A stretch of DNA of 7,691 nucleotides from Deltaproteobacteria bacterium UBA5329 (GTDB taxonomy: Bacteria; Desulfobacterota; Syntrophorhabdia; Syntrophorhabdales; Syntrophorhabdaceae). The notes under the pieces are model-generated. The model worked only from the letters and a program-made list of their open reading frames with translations, made no database searches and had not been told where the DNA came from. The stretch spans positions 1 to 7,691 of the forward strand of contig DHQV01000083.1 in NCBI GenBank assembly GCA_002408185.1, in the 5' to 3' direction. Positions 5,125-7,691 of the stretch are shown here, in pieces. The first letter of the stretch is position 1. The number at the start of each line of letters is the position of its first letter. Both the position numbers and the translations under genes were made by a program.

Positions 5125-5484
5125 TTAATCATTTTTGATCTCTTTCAGAATGTTGGCTATGGACGCCTCAAGAGGGCCGAGGTCATTCTTTGCGACGTTA
5201 CAAACTTCTTCCGGTCCTACCTCGTAGTACCGATACAGAAATCTGTTCTGGATATCGGTGAACTTCTTCCAGGGAATACTGGAATGCCGTTCTTTGATAT
5301 CCCGGGGGATATTTCTTATCGCTTCGCCTATGTTCTGGATGGACTGCGTTACAGCCCCCAAGGTCATGAGGTCTCTTGAAAATGCCGGCATATCCATCGG
5401 GCCCATGAAATCCCTGACGTCGTTAATCGCTTCCATAATGTCGTTCAAATAATCAAGAGCGGTTCGGGTTTTCTTTTTATGCAA
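5125..5484 (-). CDS. HepT-like (DUF86) protein with a degenerate active site
   Basis: A 119-residue HEPN protein of the HepT/DUF86 family, recognised by 'TLGAVTQSIQNIGEAI', 'SSIPWKKF' and 'VAKNDLGPLEASI'. The catalytic RX4HXY motif, present in the neighbouring HepT, reads Q79-NRFL-Y84-R-Y86 here: the Arg is Gln (CAG) and the His is Tyr (TAT), each one transition from CGG and CAT. The RNase activity expected of HepT should therefore be lost. Start is TTG (5482-5484), supported by a strong AAGGAGGT at 5489-5496 with 4 bases of spacing. It lies 60 bases downstream of the HepT-ankyrin gene on the same strand, with about 40% identity over ~115 ungapped residues by eye, so it is a tandem paralogue. 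It has no nucleotidyltransferase of its own. It could be a decoy/antitoxin-like subunit or a decaying copy. Confidence 0.85.
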   Translation of the reverse strand: MHKKKTRTALDYLNDIMEAINDVRDFMGPMDMPAFSRDLMTLGAVTQSIQNIGEAIRNIPRDIKERHSSIPWKKFTDIQNRFLYRYYEVGPEEVCNVAKNDLGPLEASIANILKEIKND

Positions 5485-5544
5485 TTCGACCTCCTTGGTC
5501 CGGCCGTCTCTGAAGAATAGTCCTCGATATTATCTGGCTTTATC

Positions 5545-6264
5545 TTAGGGCGTCAGATCGTCGCCGGGGTCGTTTGAACCGTTCTTTGTTGGATCTGTAT
5601 CTTTGTCAGGTGCGGATTGAGGTCCTGTGATGTCGACACCGACCTCTTTGCCCGCCTCGGCGTCCTTCAGATACTGCATAATCTTCTGGTACCCTTCCGT
5701 TCGGGTGGAATTTCGTTCGTTGAACTCAAGTTTTTTTGCAAGGTCAAGAAATGTGTACCCATTTGAGTCTTTCGTCTTTAGGAAGCTTTTGATATCTCCT
5801 TGCCTATGGGCGTTGAGAAGCATTCTAACAACCGCGACATCACACGATTCGATAGCCTGCTTCAAAGCATTAAACGATTTACCAACATTGTTCCGGATTT
5901 TTAATTCTCCGGATTCAATCCGGGCCAAAATATCCTCAATGACCGCTTTTAGCGGCTCCATGTCATTGTTCACAACGTCCCAAACAATTTCTACGTTAAC
6001 AGAGAAATATTCATGCATAATTTTATTTCGCATACCGGTAATTTGTTTCCAAGGGATCGAAGGATACTGGTTCTTAACGGCAGGGGATATTTCCTTTGCT
6101 GCTTCGCTAATATTAGCAAGAGAACTCACCACGGCTTTTAGAGTCTTTCGATCGTTTGAGAACTGTTTGAAATCCAAAGAGCCAATGAATTCCTTGATCT
6201 CATCAATTTCAATTACGATATCCCTCACAAAGTCTTGCAGTGTACGTGCCTTACCTCTATACAT
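5545..6264 (-). CDS. HepT-ankyrin fusion protein, probable toxin of a MNT/HepT pair
   Basis: A 239-residue protein with two parts. Residues 1-118 are a HepT/DUF86 HEPN domain with the full catalytic motif: 'GMRNKIMHEYFSV' gives R79-X4-H84-X-Y86, preceded by 'SIPWK' and followed by 'VVNNDMEPLKAVI'. After a short linker, residues ~130-203 resemble an ankyrin-type pair ('FNALKQAIESCDVAVVRMLL', then 'DSNGYTFLDLAKKL'), and the last ~35 residues are Asp/Pro/Gly-rich and probably disordered. Typical HepT proteins end at about 110-140 residues, so the C-terminal half is an addition. The ATG at 6262-6264 overlaps the upstream ankyrin-MNT stop by 8 bases, with GGAGG-like sequence ahead of it. Known HepT toxins cleave RNA and are silenced by AMPylation of the motif tyrosine; that chemistry is inferred here. 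Confidence 0.83.
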   Translation of the reverse strand: MYRGKARTLQDFVRDIVIEIDEIKEFIGSLDFKQFSNDRKTLKAVVSSLANISEAAKEISPAVKNQYPSIPWKQITGMRNKIMHEYFSVNVEIVWDVVNNDMEPLKAVIEDILARIESGELKIRNNVGKSFNALKQAIESCDVAVVRMLLNAHRQGDIKSFLKTKDSNGYTFLDLAKKLEFNERNSTRTEGYQKIMQYLKDAEAGKEVGVDITGPQSAPDKDTDPTKNGSNDPGDDLTP

Positions 6265-6805
6265 ACTCCACTTCCTCCAGGATCACTTCGCCGATGTGTT
6301 TCTTCAAGAATTTCTTTGGGACAAGATCCACTTTTACTCCGAGACTGTCATTGAGAAAATCCTCAAGGTCAAAGTATCTCTTGCCCAACATGCCGTCATA
6401 TTCAATAAGCACATCAAGATCGCTGTCCTCCTGATAATTTCCACGGACGCGGGACCCGAAAACCCCGATCTGAGTGACACCATATTTTTCTTTCAGGTAC
6501 GGCTTTAACTCGGTCAGTTTCTTCTTGATCGTTTTGATCCCCGTCGGTCCTGACGCAGAGACTTGCAGATATTCAGCACCTTCATCGACAAGAAACTTGA
6601 CTATTTCTTCCTGTTGCCGGCCCCAGGCGTGTTCGACAACCTTGCAGCCATACTCGTCATCCCTCATTACGAGGAGGTCCTGCACCGCTTCATCTCCGCC
6701 TTTTTCTCTGGCTTCAGAGATAAGGCGGCGCACGGTTTCGGAGTCTCCTGTACAGGCCGCACTGAGTAATTGGTTGAACATTTCTTTTAAACTAATAGCA
6801 TCCAT
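6257..6805 (-). CDS. Ankyrin-MNT fusion protein, probable antitoxin nucleotidyltransferase
   Basis: A 182-residue protein. Residues ~9-80 look like divergent ankyrin repeats ('FNQLLSAACTGDSETVRRLI', then 'EEIVKFLVDEGAEYL'). Residues ~90-182 are a minimal nucleotidyltransferase with 'GVFGSRVRGNYQEDSDLDVL', an exact GSX10DXD signature (G117-S118, D129, D131) and the third carboxylate D160 in 'VKVDLV'. MntA proteins are usually just the ~90-110 residue catalytic domain, so the N-terminal ankyrin portion is an added module. The gene overlaps the HepT-ankyrin start by 8 bases in the standard MNT-first order. The ATG at 6803-6805 has no clear ribosome site; ATG 6779-6781 is an alternative. A long AT-rich inverted repeat lies directly upstream. 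The expected role is AMPylation and silencing of the HepT partner. Confidence 0.83.
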   Translation of the reverse strand: MDAISLKEMFNQLLSAACTGDSETVRRLISEAREKGGDEAVQDLLVMRDDEYGCKVVEHAWGRQQEEIVKFLVDEGAEYLQVSASGPTGIKTIKKKLTELKPYLKEKYGVTQIGVFGSRVRGNYQEDSDLDVLIEYDGMLGKRYFDLEDFLNDSLGVKVDLVPKKFLKKHIGEVILEEVEYV

Positions 6806-6850
6806 AATTAATTGAATAATAGCATTCAGTAAAACAATATTGAATTAATT
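6806..6850. promoter_or_regulatory. Long AT-rich inverted repeat ahead of the ankyrin-MNT gene
   Basis: Arms AATTAATTGAATA (6806-6818) and TATTGAATTAATT (6838-6850) are reverse complements at 12 of 13 positions, separated by 19 bases. The repeat directly abuts the ATG at 6805. A possible leftward promoter is embedded in it: TTCAAT, 17 bases, TATTAT. It could be an operator for autoregulation of the pair or an mRNA hairpin covering the start region. Confidence 0.45.
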
Positions 6851-6892
6851 TCCCTATCTTCCGTAGCCTGAGAATATAAATGATAGAACCCA

Positions 6893-7261
6893 TCAATATT
6901 CATGTTCCTTAACCCTCCTGCGCTTCAACATTTCGTAATTTTCCCATGCGAACAAAACCGAAAATGGATGGCTTTGCGCGATGTAGAAAAAATCCTGCTC
7001 TTCTATTGGCATATCAAAATAGTTCTCATAGCGCCCATCTGTGAGATATACCGCATGATCCGGATATTTCCCTTCCAGGATCTCCAACCACATGCTGTAA
7101 ATATTAGGCCCCTCGGATGTGAACCGCTTTATGCGTTGTACAACCTTTTCCATGGCTTCAGGGTCCTGGATACAGAGTGCATAGCCACGACGGCAGTTTT
7201 TCCACGCCTTGACATAATGCTTATCATGAGGGCTGGGATAGCGTTTCCTTATTTCATCCAT
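6893..7261 (-). CDS. Hypothetical protein, 122 residues
   Basis: I do not recognise this family. The product is soluble, rich in aromatic and charged residues, with no signal peptide or membrane segment. Visible stretches are 'NCRRGYALCIQDPEAMEKVV', 'NIYSMWLEILEGKYPDHAVY', 'YFDMPIEEQDFFYIAQSHPF' and a basic C-terminus 'MLKRRRVKEHEY'. It contains only two cysteines (residues 23 and 30). No Shine-Dalgarno precedes the ATG at 7259-7261; instead a TGCTATAAT extended -10 sits 8-16 bases ahead, suggesting a leaderless mRNA. It lies 37 bases downstream of the cca-like gene on the same strand and about 90 bases upstream of the ankyrin-MNT gene. Confidence 0.6.
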   Translation of the reverse strand: MDEIRKRYPSPHDKHYVKAWKNCRRGYALCIQDPEAMEKVVQRIKRFTSEGPNIYSMWLEILEGKYPDHAVYLTDGRYENYFDMPIEEQDFFYIAQSHPFSVLFAWENYEMLKRRRVKEHEY

Positions 7262-7268
7262 AGTTTTT

Positions 7269-7277
7269 ATTATAGCA
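7269..7277 (-). promoter_or_regulatory. Extended -10 promoter element, likely leaderless start
   Basis: The minus strand reads TGCTATAAT (7277 to 7269), an exact extended -10 element, with no convincing -35. Transcription would start near 7262, at or next to the ATG of the hypothetical gene (7261). This fits the absence of a ribosome binding site. Confidence 0.5.
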
Positions 7278-7298
7278 TTTTTGTGGTGTAATCGATCC

Positions 7299-7691
7299 TC
7301 AATTCCCCAGCCTCTCCAGCTGTCTCTGCAGGATCAGGTCCTGGATCTGCTCGCCCGATTTGCCTTCGAAGTTCTCCGGGTCGAGCCCCAGCTCGGCCGT
7401 TTTATACCCGGCGATCTCCCGGAACGGCGCAACCGCCGGGGAGATGTCCTTTCCGTAATCGGCCTCAACTATGTACAAGAGCGGGTCCACGAGGTCCAGT
7501 TTATACAGCGCGTTAACGAACCGCATCTGCTTACCCCGCCTCATGTGCCGGAACCTCTCCGCTTTCATGTGGTGTTTCGTTATCTCTATGCAGATCTTTT
7601 TACATCTGTTATCACCGCGCAGCCGGTTAAGGAATCTCTGCACCACGTCGATGCCGCGCCTCTCGTGGTCGATGTGCCGGGGCAGTTCGTC
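7299..7691 (-). CDS. cca: tRNA nucleotidyltransferase (Cca-like), C-terminal HD-domain part, cut by window edge
   Basis: The frame is open to the window edge, giving 130 C-terminal residues; a GTG at 7646 is internal, not a start. The sequence 'LPRHIDHERRGIDVVQRFLN' followed by a run of helices ('ICIEITKHHM', 'MRFVNALYKLDLVDPLLYIV', 'EADYGKDI') resembles the region after the HD motif in bacterial multifunctional CCA-adding enzymes. There, the comparable order is H-H-G-H-G, RLR, 'VAEFH', 'SEAD'. The full enzyme would add or repair the CCA end of tRNAs using an N-terminal polymerase-beta head, which lies outside the window. The identification is from family recall on the tail only; another HD-type metal-dependent phosphohydrolase is possible. 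Confidence 0.65.
   Translation of the reverse strand, partial: DELPRHIDHERRGIDVVQRFLNRLRGDNRCKKICIEITKHHMKAERFRHMRRGKQMRFVNALYKLDLVDPLLYIVEADYGKDISPAVAPFREIAGYKTAELGLDPENFEGKSGEQIQDLILQRQLERLGN

Noticed and set aside
5627..6508. Plus-strand open frame of 293 codons
   Set aside because: It is the antisense of the HepT-ankyrin and ankyrin-MNT genes, whose catalytic motifs fix the true strand. The Ser/Phe-rich translation is typical of a shadow.

Overview
The window looks like a stretch of a bacterial chromosome of middling GC content. It is probably from an anaerobic, Desulfobacterota/deltaproteobacteria-like environmental organism. That placement is an inference from the gene content (Acr3 next to a thioredoxin plus CcdA/ArsG-type permease) and general codon style; no rRNA or other marker is present.

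Left part (1-3520): an arsenic resistance locus. Two ArsR-family repressors are divergently transcribed from a 145-bp control region. The leftward one (93-425) has cysteines only near its C-terminus. The rightward one (571-969) has the classic ELCVCD arsenite site. The rightward operon continues with the arsenite efflux permease Acr3 (980-2074), a 42-residue cysteine-rich lipoprotein (2129-2257), an exported thioredoxin-like protein with a CIPC site (2247-2717), and a CcdA-like membrane protein of the type annotated as ArsG family (2714-3412). The last three genes overlap and probably form a membrane/periplasmic thiol-redox module.

Junction (3521-3634): the next gene of the operon would have been a low-molecular-weight-phosphatase type arsenate reductase. 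Only its first ~37 codons survive. They carry a frameshift in an A8 tract and a one-residue loss in the catalytic P-loop. The fragment stops exactly where a leftward ankyrin-repeat gene loses its own 3' end. The ankyrin reading frame runs on through the antisense strand of the arsC remnant.

Middle and right part (3627-6805): an accessory island rich in minimal nucleotidyltransferase (MNT) and HEPN genes, the components of MntA/HepT-type toxin-antitoxin modules. It holds (i) a rightward MNT/HEPN pair (4214-5061); (ii) a leftward pair in which both partners are fused to ankyrin-like repeats, ankyrin-MNT (6257-6805) and HepT-ankyrin (5545-6264); and (iii) a second HepT paralogue (5125-5484) directly downstream whose catalytic Arg and His are both replaced. 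The ankyrin-decorated MNT/HepT pair with a catalytically degenerate HepT copy is the strongest candidate here for an undescribed variant system.

Right edge (6893-7691): a leftward hypothetical gene with a possible leaderless promoter, preceded by the 3' end of what looks like the HD-domain portion of a tRNA nucleotidyltransferase (Cca), cut by the window edge. No tRNA, rRNA, CRISPR array, insertion sequence or convincing intrinsic terminator was seen. No stretch above 300 bases lacks a gene.
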